Source of the DNA: Motilibacter deserti | GTDB lineage: Bacteria; Actinomycetota; Actinomycetes; Motilibacterales; Motilibacteraceae | Direction: 5' to 3' | Length of the DNA stretch: 64,000 nucleotides | Assembly (NCBI RefSeq): GCF_011250635.1 | Contig: NZ_JAANNP010000001.1 | Span: 21,828-85,827, forward strand | Shown: positions 1 to 12,087 of the stretch, one piece after another | Layout of the letters: each line of letters begins with the position of its first letter | How positions within the stretch are numbered: position 1 is the first letter of the stretch | Position numbers and translations under genes: made by a program | Notes under the pieces: model-generated | What the model was told of the DNA's origin: nothing | Database searches by the model: none | The model's input: only the letters and a program-made list of their open reading frames with translations

Positions 1-1259
1 AGGTCTGGAAGCAGCTCTCCGAGGGCATCCGCTTCGTCTCCGGCGAGTTCGGCGACAAGCAGGCGTTCGAGACGCTGCGCGAGACCATCCGCGACCTGGA
101 CGAGAAGCGCGGCACGCAGGGCAACCACGCGTTCTACCTGTCGGTCCCGCCCAAGTTCTTCCCCGACGTGGTCCGCCAGCTCAAGGAGACCGGCCTCGCC
201 GACGGCCCCGAGCACGCGTGGCGGCGCGTCGTCATCGAGAAGCCGTTCGGCCACGACCTGGCCAGCGCGCAGGAGCTGCAGCGGATCGTGGGCGAGGTCT
301 TCGACCCGTCGTCGGTCTTCCGCATCGACCACTACCTGGGCAAGGAGACTGTCCAGAACATCCTCGCGCTGCGCTTCGCGAACGAGATGTTCGAGCCGAT
401 CTGGAACCGCGGCTACGTCGACCACGTGCAGATCACGATGGCCGAGGACGTCGGCATCGGTGGCCGCGCCGGCTACTACGACGGCATCGGCGCCGCCCGC
501 GACGTGATCCAGAACCACCTGCTCCAGCTGCTCGCGCTCACCGCCATGGAGGAGCCGGTCTCCTTCGACGCGCGCGACCTGCGCCTGGAGAAGCTCAAGG
601 TCCTCAACGCCACGCACGCCGGCAAGGACATCTCCCGGTCCACCGCCCGTGGGCAGTACGTCCGCGGCTGGCAGGGCGGTGAGCTCGTGCCGGGCTACCT
701 CGAGGAAGAGGGCATCCCGGCCGACAGCATCACCGACACGTACGCCGCGGTGCAGCTGGAGATCGAGACCCGGCGCTGGGCCGGGGTGCCGTGGTACCTG
801 CGCACCGGCAAGCGCCTCGGGCGCCGGGTGACGGAGATCGCCGTCGTGTTCCACCGGGCGCCGCACCTGCCCTTCTCCCGCAACCAGGTGGAGGAGCTCG
901 GCCAGAACGCGCTCGTCATGCGCATCCAGCCGGACGAGGGCATGACCGTGCGCTTCGGCTCGAAGGTGCCGGGGACCTCGATGGAGGTCCGGGACGTGAC
1001 CATGGACTTCGCCTACGGCGAGTCGTTCACCGAGTCCAGCCCCGAGGCCTACGAGCGGCTCATCCTCGACGTGCTGCTCGGCGACCCGCCGCTGTTCCCC
1101 CGGCACGAGGAGGTCGAGGCGTCCTGGCGCATCCTCGACCCGATCGAGGAGCACTGGGAGAGCCACGGCAAGCCCGACACCTACCCGGCGGGCACCTGGG
1201 GCCCGAGGTCCTCGGACGAGATGCTCGCGCGCAACGGGCACGTCTGGAGGCGTCCGTGA
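1..1259 (+). CDS. zwf: Glucose-6-phosphate 1-dehydrogenase, 5'-truncated by window edge
   Basis: Oxidises glucose-6-phosphate to 6-phosphogluconolactone with NAD(P)+, the entry step of the oxidative pentose phosphate pathway in the cytosol. Reading starts in frame at base 3 and runs 418 residues to a TGA; the usual length is about 500, so the N-terminal nucleotide-binding motif lies outside the window. The family signature RIDHYLGKE, with the substrate-binding Lys-Glu and nearby catalytic His region, is encoded around 330-350, and EKPFGHDL precedes it. It is followed after 46 bases by opcA and then pgl, the standard actinobacterial order. Identity is certain; only the start is missing. Confidence 0.97.
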   Translation, partial: VWKQLSEGIRFVSGEFGDKQAFETLRETIRDLDEKRGTQGNHAFYLSVPPKFFPDVVRQLKETGLADGPEHAWRRVVIEKPFGHDLASAQELQRIVGEVFDPSSVFRIDHYLGKETVQNILALRFANEMFEPIWNRGYVDHVQITMAEDVGIGGRAGYYDGIGAARDVIQNHLLQLLALTAMEEPVSFDARDLRLEKLKVLNATHAGKDISRSTARGQYVRGWQGGELVPGYLEEEGIPADSITDTYAAVQLEIETRRWAGVPWYLRTGKRLGRRVTEIAVVFHRAPHLPFSRNQVEELGQNALVMRIQPDEGMTVRFGSKVPGTSMEVRDVTMDFAYGESFTESSPEAYERLILDVLLGDPPLFPRHEEVEASWRILDPIEEHWESHGKPDTYPAGTWGPRSSDEMLARNGHVWRRP

Positions 1260-1305
1260 GCAGCGTGCGGAGCCCCCTCGAGTCCGAGCGCGCCCGGAGG
1301 CCGCA

Positions 1306-2232
1306 GTGAACATCGACCTCACCGACACCACGTCCAGCAAGATCTTCGGCGCGCTGCTCGACGCCCGTCGGCGCAGCGGCAGCCCGGCGATGGGCGCGGT
1401 GCTCACCCTCGTGATCGTCACCGACGAGCAGGGGCACTACGACGCGCTCAAGGCCGCCACGTCGGCCTCGCGCGAGCACCCGTCGCGGATCCTCGTCGTC
1501 GTGGCCAGGCCGGGCCGCGGGGCGTCGCGGCTCGACGCCGAGGTGCGCACCAGCGGGGAGACCGGCCCCGGAGAGGTCGTGCTGCTGCGCCTGCACGGCG
1601 AGCTGTCCGACCACCCCGACAGCGTGGTGCTGCCGCTGCTGCTGCCGGACGCGCCGGTCGTCGTCTGGTGGCCGGGCACGGCACCGGAGGACCCGGCGCA
1701 CCACCCGCTCGGGATGATGGCCCAGCGCCGCATCACCGACTCGGCCTCCTGCCAGTCGCCCATCTCCGAGCTGGCCAAGCGCCGCTCTGGCTACTCCGGC
1801 GGCGACACCGACCTGTCCTGGACGCGGCTGACCCCCTGGCGCACGCTGCTCGCCGGTGCGCTGGACCACCCGGCAGCGCCCATCACGGGGGCCAAGGTCG
1901 CGGCCGAGGCGGAGAGCCCCAGCGCCGAGCTGCTCGCGCTGTGGCTCGGCTCCCGGCTCGGCGTCGAGGTCGAGCGCGCGACGACCGACGGCCCGGGAAT
2001 CACCGGGGTGCATCTCTGGTCCGACGGCGGCGGCGTGGACATCGAGCGCGGCGACGGCCGGGTGGCGCAGATCAAGGTGCCCGGCTCCCCGGAGCGCTCG
2101 GTCGCACTCCCCCGGCGGCCGCTGAGCGAGCTGCTCGCCGAGGAGCTGCGCCGGCTCGACGCGGACGACGTCTACGGCGAGGTGCTCGGCCTGGTCTCGC
2201 CCGCGGATGGCTCCGTGGGCGCCGGCGCATGA
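1306..2232 (+). CDS. opcA: Glucose-6-phosphate dehydrogenase assembly protein OpcA
   Basis: OpcA is the actinobacterial and cyanobacterial partner that assembles or activates glucose-6-phosphate dehydrogenase. The 308-residue protein has the family length and characteristic blocks such as WWPGTAP and the RRITDSASC region. The start is GTG, chosen because GGAGG lies about six bases upstream and the product then opens [14 protein letters not shown] as family members do. It lies between zwf and pgl and overlaps pgl by four bases (ATGA), implying translational coupling within one operon. Confidence 0.95.
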   Translation: MNIDLTDTTSSKIFGALLDARRRSGSPAMGAVLTLVIVTDEQGHYDALKAATSASREHPSRILVVVARPGRGASRLDAEVRTSGETGPGEVVLLRLHGELSDHPDSVVLPLLLPDAPVVVWWPGTAPEDPAHHPLGMMAQRRITDSASCQSPISELAKRRSGYSGGDTDLSWTRLTPWRTLLAGALDHPAAPITGAKVAAEAESPSAELLALWLGSRLGVEVERATTDGPGITGVHLWSDGGGVDIERGDGRVAQIKVPGSPERSVALPRRPLSELLAEELRRLDADDVYGEVLGLVSPADGSVGAGA

Positions 2233-2987
2233 GCGGGCGGACCTCGCCCGCACCCAGCGTCGTCGTCGCCCCGGACAAGGACGTCCTGGCCGCCGCGATC
2301 GCCGCCCGTCTCCTCACGGCGCTCGCCGACGCCCAGGCGCTGCGCGGCACCGCGTCCGTCGTGCTCACCGGCGGAGGCATCGGGCTGGGGGCGCTGCGCG
2401 CCGTCGCGGAGTCACCGGCGCTCGGGGCCGTGGACTGGTCCCGCGTCGACTTCTGGTGGGGCGACGAGCGCTACCTTCCGGACGGGGACCCGGAGCGCAA
2501 CGAGACGGGCGCGCGATCCGCGCTGCTGGACCGGCTGCCGGTCGACCCGGCGCGGGTCCACGCCGTGGCCGCCGAGTCCCCCGACGGGCCCGAGGTCGCC
2601 GCGGAGGCGTACGTCGCCGAGCTTGCCGCGGCGGCCGCCGACGGCGCAGCAGCGCCGGCGTTCGACGTCTGCCTGCTCGGGGTGGGCCCGGACTCCCACG
2701 TCGCGTCGCTGTTCCCCGAGCACCCCGGCACGCAGGACACGCGGCCGGCGTTCGCGGTGCACGGCTCCCCGAAGCCGCCGCCGACCCGGATCAGCCTGTC
2801 CTTCGACACTCTCCGGTCCGCGCGCGAGGTGTGGCTCCTGGTCGCCGGGGCCGAGAAGGCCGACGCCGTCGCGCTGGCGCTCTCGGGCGAGGCCGGCGAG
2901 CGGCAGGTGCCGGCGGCGGGGGCGTACGGCACCGAGCGGACGCTGTGGCTGCTCGACCGTGCCGCGGCGGGCAAGCTGCCCGCCTGA
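2229..2987 (+). CDS. pgl: 6-phosphogluconolactonase
   Basis: Hydrolyses 6-phosphogluconolactone to 6-phosphogluconate, the second oxidative pentose phosphate step. The 252-residue product carries the typical VLTGGGIG segment, WWGDERYLP and [17 protein letters not shown] blocks of the Pgl/SugarP_isomerase fold. The ATG overlaps the opcA stop (ATGA), so it is the last gene of the zwf-opcA-pgl operon; a 17-bp-class hairpin follows eleven bases after the stop. In many actinobacteria the secG/tpi block comes next, but here two accessory genes intervene. Confidence 0.95.
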   Translation: MSGRTSPAPSVVVAPDKDVLAAAIAARLLTALADAQALRGTASVVLTGGGIGLGALRAVAESPALGAVDWSRVDFWWGDERYLPDGDPERNETGARSALLDRLPVDPARVHAVAAESPDGPEVAAEAYVAELAAAAADGAAAPAFDVCLLGVGPDSHVASLFPEHPGTQDTRPAFAVHGSPKPPPTRISLSFDTLRSAREVWLLVAGAEKADAVALALSGEAGERQVPAAGAYGTERTLWLLDRAAAGKLPA

Positions 2988-2997
2988 GCGTTGCACC

Positions 2998-3036
2998 GGG
3001 CCGGCCGCCCCACCCGCTCGGTGGGACGGCCGGCCC
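2998..3036 (+). terminator. Rho-independent-like hairpin after pgl
   Basis: Arms beginning GGGCCGGCC and ending GGCCGGCCC pair across a CGCTC loop with one mismatch. There is no long T-tract, as is common in high-GC actinobacteria. It lies eleven bases after the pgl stop and should end the zwf-opcA-pgl transcript. Confidence 0.8.
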
Positions 3037-3078
3037 GCGCCCGCGGGCCTCCCGGCCCATCTGCTGCAGAAGTTCTCC

Positions 3079-3106
3079 TCAAGCCTGTCCCCCGTCCGGC
3101 CGATCG
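3079..3106 (+). promoter_or_regulatory. Candidate sigma28 (FliA/SigD-type) flagellar-class promoter
   Basis: TCAA at 3079-3082 and GCCGATCG at 3099-3106 are separated by 16 bases, matching the SigD/FliA pattern TAAA-N14-16-GCCGATAT closely (the GCCGAT core is perfect). It is about 45 bases upstream of a chemoreceptor ATG, exactly the kind of gene this sigma factor controls. Assignment is by motif and context only. Confidence 0.65.
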
Positions 3107-3151
3107 AGGCTCGACAGACGAACATCGGAACGGGCGATACGGGGGCCGGCG

Positions 3152-4675
3152 ATGCGCCGACGCAAGAACACGACGGTCCAGGCACCGGTGCCGCGCGACG
3201 TCGAGGCGCTCGAGCAGGTCGTGCTCGCGTTCGACGGCGGGCTCGTCGACCTGCAGGACGCGCGGGTCAAGACGACGGACGCGCTCGTACGCGCACTGGA
3301 CCTCGCCTACGGCGCCCGCTGGGTGCCTGACGGGCAGGGCGGCTTCACCCTCGCCTACGAGACCGGCGAGCTGACCCCTGCCATGGCGCGAGCCGCTGGC
3401 GGCGCGCGAACGCTCCCGCCCGACGTCGGGCTGCTCGGCCGGGCGCTGTCGACCCGCAAGCCGGTGCTCGTCGCGCCGCCGGAGGAGGGCGCGAAGTGCC
3501 TGCGCTGGGCGGCGGCCCGGGCCGCCGGCGCGGTCGAGGGCGCTCTCATCCCCATGGTCGACGGCAGCGCCGTCGTCGGCGTCATGGAGTGCTACAGCCG
3601 TCAGCGGCTCCCCGTCTTCGGCAGTGACAAGTGGGCCGCCATCGGCCGGATCGCGACGCTGGCCCGCAACCAGGCCCTCGCTGCGACCACCCTGCGCGAG
3701 ACGCTCGACGACCGGCAGGCGGTCACGACGGTCGTCACCCGCGTCGGCGAGGCGGGCAACGAGGAGGCCGCCCTCCGGGTCGCGCTGGAGACCGTCCGCA
3801 CCGCGTTCGGCTGGGCCTACGGCTCCTACTGGAAGCTCGACGAGGACGAGAAGGTCCTCCGCTTCGACGTGGAGTCCGGCACCGCCGGCGAGGAGTTCCG
3901 CCGCGTGACGCTGGCCGCCTCGTTCGCGGAGGGGGTCGGGCTGTCCGGGCGGGCGTGGAAGGCGCGCGACCTCGTCTTCGTGCACGACCTGGCCGACGTG
4001 ACCGACTGTGTCCGGGCGCCGGCGGCGCAGCGGGCCGGCGTGCGCTCGGGCGTCTGCTTCCCGATCGTGGACGGCACCCACGTGCTCGGGACCATGGACT
4101 TCTTCACCACCGAGAGCATCGAGCTCTCCGAGTCCCGTGCCGCGGCGCTGCGCAACGTGCAGCAGCTGGTGTCCCAGCGCCTCGCCGTGCTGCGCCGGGC
4201 CGAGGAGGACGCCCAGCGGGCCCGGGTCCTGCTGGACACGGTGTCGCGTCTGCGGGAGGCCACCGACGACGCCGGCCGCGTCGCCGACGAGGCGGTCAGC
4301 CGCTCGTCAACGATGACCGCTGAGGTCGAGGGGCTCGCGGCCGCGTCGTCGGCGATCAACGACGTCATCAAGATCATCTCCGGCATCGCCGACCAGACCA
4401 ACCTGCTGGCGCTCAACGCCACCATCGAGGCGGCGCGGGCGGGCGAGGTCGGCCGCGGCTTCGCGGTCGTGGCGAACGAGGTCAAGGAGCTCGCTCGGGA
4501 GACCGGGGACGCCACGAAGCGCGTCGCCGACCAGGTCGCGGGAATCCAGGCGAGCAGCGAGACCGTCGCCGCCGGCATCCACGCCACGAGCGAGATCATC
4601 GGCCAGCTCGACGGGGTGCAGGCCCGGATCGCCGACGTCCTCGAGGAGCAGGCGCGGATGGCCGGCCACCTCTGA
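3152..4675 (+). CDS. Soluble methyl-accepting chemotaxis protein, GAF-GAF-MCP signal
   Basis: A 507-residue cytoplasmic chemoreceptor with no membrane segment. Two GAF-like sensor domains occupy roughly residues 30-175 and 190-345, followed by a coiled-coil signalling domain from about 355 to the end. The strongly conserved hairpin tip that contacts CheA and CheW is present at about 411-437 ([20 protein letters not shown]). The ATG at 3152 follows a GGGGG stretch by six bases and lies downstream of a sigma28-type promoter. The signal domain is short, with little room for adaptation helices. Ligand is unknown; GAF domains could sense small molecules, redox or oxygen. It implies that chemotaxis and flagellar genes exist elsewhere in the genome. 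Confidence 0.9.
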   Translation: MRRRKNTTVQAPVPRDVEALEQVVLAFDGGLVDLQDARVKTTDALVRALDLAYGARWVPDGQGGFTLAYETGELTPAMARAAGGARTLPPDVGLLGRALSTRKPVLVAPPEEGAKCLRWAAARAAGAVEGALIPMVDGSAVVGVMECYSRQRLPVFGSDKWAAIGRIATLARNQALAATTLRETLDDRQAVTTVVTRVGEAGNEEAALRVALETVRTAFGWAYGSYWKLDEDEKVLRFDVESGTAGEEFRRVTLAASFAEGVGLSGRAWKARDLVFVHDLADVTDCVRAPAAQRAGVRSGVCFPIVDGTHVLGTMDFFTTESIELSESRAAALRNVQQLVSQRLAVLRRAEEDAQRARVLLDTVSRLREATDDAGRVADEAVSRSSTMTAEVEGLAAASSAINDVIKIISGIADQTNLLALNATIEAARAGEVGRGFAVVANEVKELARETGDATKRVADQVAGIQASSETVAAGIHATSEIIGQLDGVQARIADVLEEQARMAGHL

Positions 4676-4952
4676 CCGACGCTTCAGCAAAGCGAGCTTC
4701 CTACGTCGCAGTCGCATGGAAGTGCGCGGGCGCGACTCCTCGGCGAACACGAGCGCGGAGCGTCTGTGCGGGACCGCCCGTCCGACATGAGCGTGCGCCC
4801 CGACGCGCCTGACGCCCACCCATGCAGAGCGCTCCCCGGGACAGCCCTTCCGACCGGGGAGCGACTGGAGAAGTTCGGTGCTCATAGCGCGTCACGCGAA
4901 GCAGTCTTCGCGCGTACGACTGACGGCGACTACCCCGACGAGCGACGGCGTT

Positions 4953-5900
4953 CTAGTTCGAGCTGTTGACGCGAAGGCTTCCGCGGCCGCCGTCACCCTT
5001 GTACAGGTCGACCTGCGCAACGTACTCGCCCGGAGTCAAGACGGGCGTTCGCAGCTCCCCGTCCGGCTTCAGCTGTGTGTCACCCACCTCGTTCCGGTGG
5101 ATGTCGTAGAGAACGAGCTTGCCACGCCGTGGCCAGGTCGCCCCAGAGATGCGCAACGTCAGTCGGTCGGCAGTCACCACACGGAACCGGACGTCCGCCC
5201 TCTCCTCGTTGCGATCCACGTCCACGGTCACTGCTTCGCCGTCGACGGCTGCCACGAGCTCCGATCCGCTGACGAACGAGGAGGGTCGGCCACCGCCTGA
5301 CGTGTCCCCTGCCAACGGCGCCACGACAGCGGCCACGGCCGCCACTGCTCCGGCCCCGAGCGCCCACCCCGTAGCCGTCGGTCCCGGGGCTCGCCCCGTG
5401 CGCCGACCGAAGAGCTGGCGGAGGTCGCCAACCAACCGGCGCGCTGCCGCCCGGAGGTCCTCATGGTGCAACTCGACCGCCTCGAGATGAGCGACGTCAG
5501 AAGGCGATCCCACTGAGTCGGTGAGCAGGGGGACCACGAACACGCCCTCCCGCGACCGAGCCTCGTCCAATGCCCACTCGCGCTCCTTCGCGCAGAACTC
5601 CGAGGCGCGGTAGGCGGCCGTGACCAGCAACAGCACGAGGTCGGACCGACGGACCTGGTGGCGGAGCTCGCGCTCGAAGTCCTGGCCGGCGAGCAGCACC
5701 TCACGGTCCAGGACCACACTCAGCCCCCGCGCGCGGAGCTCGCCCTTCAAGGCGTCCGCGAGCACCTTGTCCTTCCGGGCGTAACTGAGGAAGACCCGCG
5801 TCCGCGGGCGCCAGAGCCGGTCGGCGACGCGGGAGACGGCGCCGCGTACTCGTGGCGCGACGAAAGGAGCTGCGGTCACGTGGTGGGAGACGTCTGACAT
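4953..5900 (-). CDS. TIR-domain protein with one transmembrane segment
   Basis: A 315-residue protein. A TIR domain spans about residues 34-165: it opens with TRVFLSYARKD and contains CAKE at 103-106, where Glu106 matches the catalytic glutamate of NAD-cleaving TIR enzymes. A hydrophobic Gly/Ala/Val helix at about 178-197 and a beta-rich C-terminal region follow, suggesting a membrane-anchored protein with a TIR cytoplasmic side and an exported tail. The ATG at 5900 is preferred over the GTG at 5921 because AAGGG sits six bases upstream. No nuclease, SIR2, Thoeris-like or STING partner is adjacent. Role could be NAD depletion, signalling or protein scaffolding; this is inference. Confidence 0.8.
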   Translation of the reverse strand: MSDVSHHVTAAPFVAPRVRGAVSRVADRLWRPRTRVFLSYARKDKVLADALKGELRARGLSVVLDREVLLAGQDFERELRHQVRRSDLVLLLVTAAYRASEFCAKEREWALDEARSREGVFVVPLLTDSVGSPSDVAHLEAVELHHEDLRAAARRLVGDLRQLFGRRTGRAPGPTATGWALGAGAVAAVAAVVAPLAGDTSGGGRPSSFVSGSELVAAVDGEAVTVDVDRNEERADVRFRVVTADRLTLRISGATWPRRGKLVLYDIHRNEVGDTQLKPDGELRTPVLTPGEYVAQVDLYKGDGGRGSLRVNSSN

Positions 5901-6014
5901 GTCGCCCTTGATACGTCTCACCGACCAGTCGACCGCGCGTCGTGGTGCCGACCACGGGGCACTCTGCGCGTCCCCCTGCTCAGCCTCAGCTTGCCAAAGC
6001 GGACGAAGAAGCCG

Positions 6015-6051
6015 AGAGGGGCGGCCCCGGAGACCCCGGGACCGCCCCTCT
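6015..6051 (-). terminator. Hairpin terminator downstream of rbpA
   Basis: AGAGGGGCGG at 6015 pairs with CCGCCCCTCT ending at 6051, with an inner CCCCGG/CCGGG extension and a short loop. It lies 14 bases beyond the rbpA stop on the minus strand and also separates it from the TIR gene. Confidence 0.8.
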
Positions 6052-6065
6052 GACGTACGGGACAG

Positions 6066-6413
6066 CTACTCGCCGCGCCGCTTGCGCAACTGCTCGAGCG
6101 CCTCGGCGAGGATCGCCTCGCCGTCGGACTCCGTGCGACGCTCCTTCACGTAGGCCAGGTGCGTCTTGTAGGGCTCGGTGCGCGGCGGCTCCGGGGGCTT
6201 CTCCCGGTCCTGCCCGGCCGGCAACCCGCACCGCGGGCAGTCCCAGACCTCCGGCGGCGCGACCCCGGGCTCCTCGGCGAAGCTGGGGACGCTCTCGTGC
6301 CCCTTCGCGCACCAGTAGGACACCCGGACGCGCGGAGCCGTGTCCCCCCGCTCCGCCTCGCCCATGGGGCCGGCGCCCACCCGACTGCCCCGAATGGCAT
6401 TGCCGCTCGCCAC
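6066..6413 (-). CDS. rbpA: RNA polymerase-binding protein RbpA
   Basis: RbpA is the actinobacterial activator that binds RNA polymerase and the principal sigma factor to promote open-complex formation. The 115-residue product begins MASGNAIRGSRVG and carries the zinc-ribbon-like core with CAKGH and CPRCGLP, then the basic C-terminal sigma-interacting helix (EPYKTHLAYVKERR). The GTG start at 6413 has GGGGAGG about six bases upstream. It follows secG in the conserved order gap-pgk-tpiA-secG-rbpA. Confidence 0.95.
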   Translation of the reverse strand: MASGNAIRGSRVGAGPMGEAERGDTAPRVRVSYWCAKGHESVPSFAEEPGVAPPEVWDCPRCGLPAGQDREKPPEPPRTEPYKTHLAYVKERRTESDGEAILAEALEQLRKRRGE

Positions 6414-6495
6414 GCTGGTCCTCCCCTGCTCGACTGAAGGGTGCTCGTACGGTCCCGCTCGACCTGACCCCGGCGCGCGGAGCGCGCCGGCGGGG

Positions 6496-6735
6496 TCAGA
6501 CCTTCGCGAGCAGCCCGAGGGCGACCACGGACGCGAGCCAGATGAGGCCGATCCCGATGGTGAGGCGGTCGAGGTTGCGCTCGACGACGCTGGACCCGCC
6601 CAGCGACGACGACACGCCGCCACCGAACATGTCGGAGAGGCCCCCGCCCTTGCCCTTGTGCAGCAGCACGAGCAGCACCAGGAGCGCGCTCGTGACGATG
6701 AGCACGCCGGAGAAGATCATCTCGGTGATGGACAC
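6496..6735 (-). CDS. secG: Preprotein translocase subunit SecG
   Basis: A 79-residue inner-membrane protein that assists SecYE protein export. It shows the two hydrophobic segments (about residues 5-25 and 55-77) flanking the family motif HKGKGGGLSDMFGGG. GTG start with GAAAGG upstream. It sits between tpiA and rbpA as usual, but a strong hairpin after tpiA suggests that it has its own promoter or relies on read-through. Confidence 0.95.
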   Translation of the reverse strand: MSITEMIFSGVLIVTSALLVLLVLLHKGKGGGLSDMFGGGVSSSLGGSSVVERNLDRLTIGIGLIWLASVVALGLLAKV

Positions 6736-6808
6736 GCAGAGCCTTTCTGGGCCACTCGTCAGCTCGACGCTGGACAGCGTACGACGAGGTGGGGCGCTGG
6801 GGGACGTA

Positions 6809-6845
6809 GACGGGCGGACGGCGGTCTTTTCGCCGTCCGCCCGTC
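6809..6845 (-). terminator. Perfect 15-bp hairpin between tpiA and secG
   Basis: GACGGGCGGACGGCG pairs perfectly with its complement across a seven-base A/T-rich loop. It starts nine bases after the tpiA stop, so the glycolytic transcript should end or be attenuated here before secG. Confidence 0.85.
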
Positions 6846-6853
6846 GGCGACGG

Positions 6854-7663
6854 TCAGGAGGCGGCGGTCTCGCCGAACCGGACGATCTTGCAGAAGTCCT
6901 CGGCGTCGAGGCTGGCGCCGCCGATCAGCGCGCCGTCCACGTCCTTCTCGGCCATGATCGCGCCGGCGTTGGAGCCCTTGACCGAGCCGCCGTAGAGCAC
7001 GCGGACGCTGTCGGCCACGTCGCCGGACCAGCCCTCGGCGAGCTGGTCGCGGATCGCGGCGCAGACCTCCTGCGCGTCCTGCGGCGTTGCAACCTCGCCG
7101 GTGCCGATGGCCCAGACCGGCTCGTACGCGATGACGACCTTGCGGACCTCGTCGCCCGACAGCCCCGCGAGGCCGCCGGTGAGCTGGCTGATGCAGTGCG
7201 GCACGTGGCCGCCGGCCTGCCGGACGTCAAGCCCCTCTCCGATGCAGAGGATCGGGGTCAGCCCGTGCTTGAGCGCAGCCTTGACCTTCGCGTTCACGAG
7301 CGCGTCGTCCTCGGCGTGGTACTGGCGGCGCTCGGAGTGGCCCACCACGACGTAGGTGCAGCCGAGCTTCGACAGCATCGCGCCGGAGATCTCGCCGGTG
7401 TAGGCGCCGGAGTCCTTGTCGGACAGGTCCTGCGCGCCGTACGCGATCTTCAGCTCGTCGCCGTCCACCAGCGTCTGCACGCTGCGCAGGTCGGTGAAGG
7501 GCGGCAGGACGACGACGTCAGCGCGGTCGAAGTCCTTGTCCTCGAGGCGGAAGGCGAGGTCCTGGACCAGCCGGATCGCCTCGAGGTGGTTGAGGTTCAT
7601 CTTCCAGTTGCCCGCGAAGAGCGGCTTGCGGGCACTGTTGTCCGAAGAGCTGGGAGTCGCCAA
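6854..7663 (-). CDS. tpiA: Triose-phosphate isomerase
   Basis: Interconverts dihydroxyacetone phosphate and glyceraldehyde-3-phosphate. The 269-residue protein has GNWKMN near the N-terminus, the catalytic His in VGHSERR, and the catalytic Glu in [11 protein letters not shown], all in order, followed by the phosphate-binding YGGSVKG. The start is a TTG at 7663, only three bases after the pgk stop, with TGGAGG inside the end of pgk as ribosome site; no better start precedes the conserved GNWKMN. It is coupled to pgk. Confidence 0.95.
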   Translation of the reverse strand: MATPSSSDNSARKPLFAGNWKMNLNHLEAIRLVQDLAFRLEDKDFDRADVVVLPPFTDLRSVQTLVDGDELKIAYGAQDLSDKDSGAYTGEISGAMLSKLGCTYVVVGHSERRQYHAEDDALVNAKVKAALKHGLTPILCIGEGLDVRQAGGHVPHCISQLTGGLAGLSGDEVRKVVIAYEPVWAIGTGEVATPQDAQEVCAAIRDQLAEGWSGDVADSVRVLYGGSVKGSNAGAIMAEKDVDGALIGGASLDAEDFCKIVRFGETAAS

Positions 7664-7666
7664 GGT

Positions 7667-8884
7667 TCATGCCTCCAGGGCTTGCAGGCCGGGCAGGGTC
7701 TTGCCCTCGAGGTACTCGAGGCTCGCCCCGCCGCCGGTCGAGATGTGTCCGAACGAGCTCTCGTCGAAGCCGAGCGCGCGCACGGCGGCCGCGGAGTCCC
7801 CGCCACCGACGACCGTCAGCGCGCCGCGGCTCGTGGCGTCGGCGAGCGCCTGCGCCACGGCCCGGGTCCCGCCGGCGTAGGGCTCCATCTCGAAGACGCC
7901 CATCGGGCCGTTCCAGAACACCGTGCGCGCATCCGCGAGCTTGGACGCGAAGAGGGCGCCCGACTCGGGGCCGATGTCGAGGCCGAGCCGGTCGGCGGGG
8001 ATGGCCTGCGCCGGCACGACCTGCGGGTCGGCGTCCGCGGCGAACGCGGTCGCCGCGACGATGTCGACCGGGAGCACGAGCTCCACGCCGGACTCCTGCG
8101 CGCGCTGCAGGTAGCCCGTGACCGTCTCGAGCTGGTCCTCCTCGAGCAGGCTCTTGCCGACCTCGTGGCCCTGGGCCTTGAGGAACGTGAAGAGCATGCC
8201 GCCGCCGACGAGCAGCTTGTCGCCGGACTGCATGACGCCGAGCAGGTTGTCGATGACGCCGAGCTTGTCCGAGACCTTGGACCCGCCGAGCACGACCACG
8301 TAGGGCCGCTCGGTCTGCGTGGTGAGGCGCTTCAGCACCTCGACCTCGGCCTCGACCAGCCCGCCGGCGACGTGCGGGACGCGCTGGGGGACGTCGTAGA
8401 CGCTGGCGTGCTTGCGGTGCACCGCACCGAAGCCGTCGCCCACGTAGGCGCCGTCCGCGCCGAGCAGGGCCACGAGGGCGTCGGCGAACGCGCCGCGCTC
8501 GGCGTCGTCCTTGCTCGTCTCACCGGCGTTGAACCGCAGGTTCTCCAGCAGCGCGACCTCGCCCTCGCCGAGCCCCTCGACGGCGGCGCGCGCCTCCTGC
8601 CCGACGGTGTCGGTGGCGAAGGCCACGGGGCGGCCGAGGACCTCGGAGAGCCGGGCGGCGACCGGGGCGAGGGTGTACTTCGGGTCCGGGGCGCCCTTGG
8701 GGCGGCCCAGGTGGGCGACGACGACGACGCGTGCACCGCGCTCGGCGAGCGTCGAGATGGTCGGCGCGCTCGCCCGGATGCGGCCGTCGTCGGTGATGCG
8801 GGTGCCGTCCAACGGCACGTTCAGGTCCGAGCGCACGAGCACGGTGCGGCCGCGCACGTCGCCGAGGTCGTTCAGCGTCTTCAT
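7667..8884 (-). CDS. pgk: Phosphoglycerate kinase
   Basis: Transfers phosphate between 1,3-bisphosphoglycerate and ADP in glycolysis. The 405-residue protein has the substrate-binding RSDLNVPLD near residues 18-26, HLGRPKG, the [10 protein letters not shown] hinge region and the nucleotide-binding GGGDSAAA near the C-terminus. ATG start. It lies after gap and directly before tpiA; a hairpin in the gap-pgk gap may adjust its level relative to gap. Confidence 0.96.
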   Translation of the reverse strand: MKTLNDLGDVRGRTVLVRSDLNVPLDGTRITDDGRIRASAPTISTLAERGARVVVVAHLGRPKGAPDPKYTLAPVAARLSEVLGRPVAFATDTVGQEARAAVEGLGEGEVALLENLRFNAGETSKDDAERGAFADALVALLGADGAYVGDGFGAVHRKHASVYDVPQRVPHVAGGLVEAEVEVLKRLTTQTERPYVVVLGGSKVSDKLGVIDNLLGVMQSGDKLLVGGGMLFTFLKAQGHEVGKSLLEEDQLETVTGYLQRAQESGVELVLPVDIVAATAFAADADPQVVPAQAIPADRLGLDIGPESGALFASKLADARTVFWNGPMGVFEMEPYAGGTRAVAQALADATSRGALTVVGGGDSAAAVRALGFDESSFGHISTGGGASLEYLEGKTLPGLQALEA

Positions 8885-8931
8885 CGGATCGCCCTCACAG
8901 CAGAAGGTCCTCTCCGCACGAGTGCGGCGAC

Positions 8932-8955
8932 CCCCGGGCTCCTAGAAGCCCGGGG
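8932..8955 (-). terminator. Hairpin between gap and pgk
   Basis: CCCCGGGCT pairs perfectly with AGCCCGGGG over a six-base loop. It lies about 45 bases after the gap stop, between co-oriented glycolytic genes, so it may act as a partial terminator or as a 3'-end stabiliser for abundant gap mRNA. Confidence 0.65.
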
Positions 8956-9000
8956 ACCGCCGCGTTCGTGGGACTTAGGGGATGAGCCGGGGAGCCCGGG

Positions 9001-11103
<2,103 letters not shown>

Positions 11104-11113
<10 letters not shown>

Positions 11114-12087
11114 GGGGCAGCCTCTCCTCCGACAATCGATGCGTACGCGGCCGCGAGCAGGCCGGGGTCGTGCCGCGGCGACCCGTCGGGCACGCCGACC
11201 GGCTCCAGGACCAACCGCCCGCCGGCGGACGCGACCACGTCCTCCAGGCCCTCGCGGTCGGCCACGGTAGCCGGGTCCGCGAGCACGACGTCCAGCTTCA
11301 GCCCCGGCGCGTGCGCGAGCAGGACCTCGACGTGCGCCTCCGGGGTGAACCCCTTGGTCTCGCCCGCCTGCGGGGCGAGGTTGAGCACGAGCATGCGCCG
11401 GGCCGGCGTGTCCAGCAGCGCCTGGGCCAGCCCCGGGACCTGCAGGTGGGGCAGCACGCTCGTGAACCACGAGCCCGGGCCGAGCACAACCCAGTCGGCG
11501 GCGCGGATGGCGTCCACCGCCTGCGCGCACGCCGGGGGCCGCTCCGGCATGAGCTGGATCCCGAGGACCTGTCCCGGCGTGGTCGCCGCGGCGACCTGGC
11601 CGCGCACGGTCGTGATCTCGTCGGGCCGGTCCGGGTCCGCGCCTAGGACGGTGGCCGCGATGTCGAGCGGGACCTCTGCCATCGGGAGCACCCGCCCCTC
11701 GCAGCCGAGCAGCCGCCCCATCCACTCCAAGGCCGCCACGACGTCGCCGCCGAGCCGCTCCCACAGCGCGACGATCAGCAGGTTGCCGACCGCGTGGCCG
11801 TGCAGCTCGCCGCCACTGACGAAGCGGTGCTGCACCACGTCGGCCCAGGTCCGCCCCCACTCGTCGTCCCGGCACAGCGCCGCCAGCGCCTGGCGCAGGT
11901 CGCCGGGAGGGAGCACGCCGAGCTCGCCGCGCAGCCGCCCGCTGGAGCCGCCGTCGTCGGCGACGGTCACGACCGCGGTGAGAGCGCGCGTGACCCGGCG
12001 CAGCGCGGACAGCGAGGCCGCGAGCCCGTGGCCGCCCCCGAGCGCGACCACCGCCGGTCCGGGGACGTGCCCGTCCGTCGCCGTCAC
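11104..12087 (-). CDS. Gluconeogenesis factor YvcK/GlmR-like protein
   Basis: A 327-residue member of the YvcK (CofD-like) family, which binds UDP-sugars and supports cell-wall precursor supply and morphogenesis in Gram-positive bacteria. The glycine-rich [14 protein letters not shown] motif is at the N-terminus, and [14 protein letters not shown] and PGSWFTS follow as in the family. The GTG start at 12087 overlaps the rapZ stop (GTGA), and its own end overlaps whiA, so all three are translated in a coupled cassette. Confidence 0.92.

Noticed and set aside
4953..5900. Complete anti-phage Thoeris or CBASS system
   Set aside because: Only a TIR-domain protein is present; no SIR2/Macro effector, cyclase or nuclease partner lies alongside.
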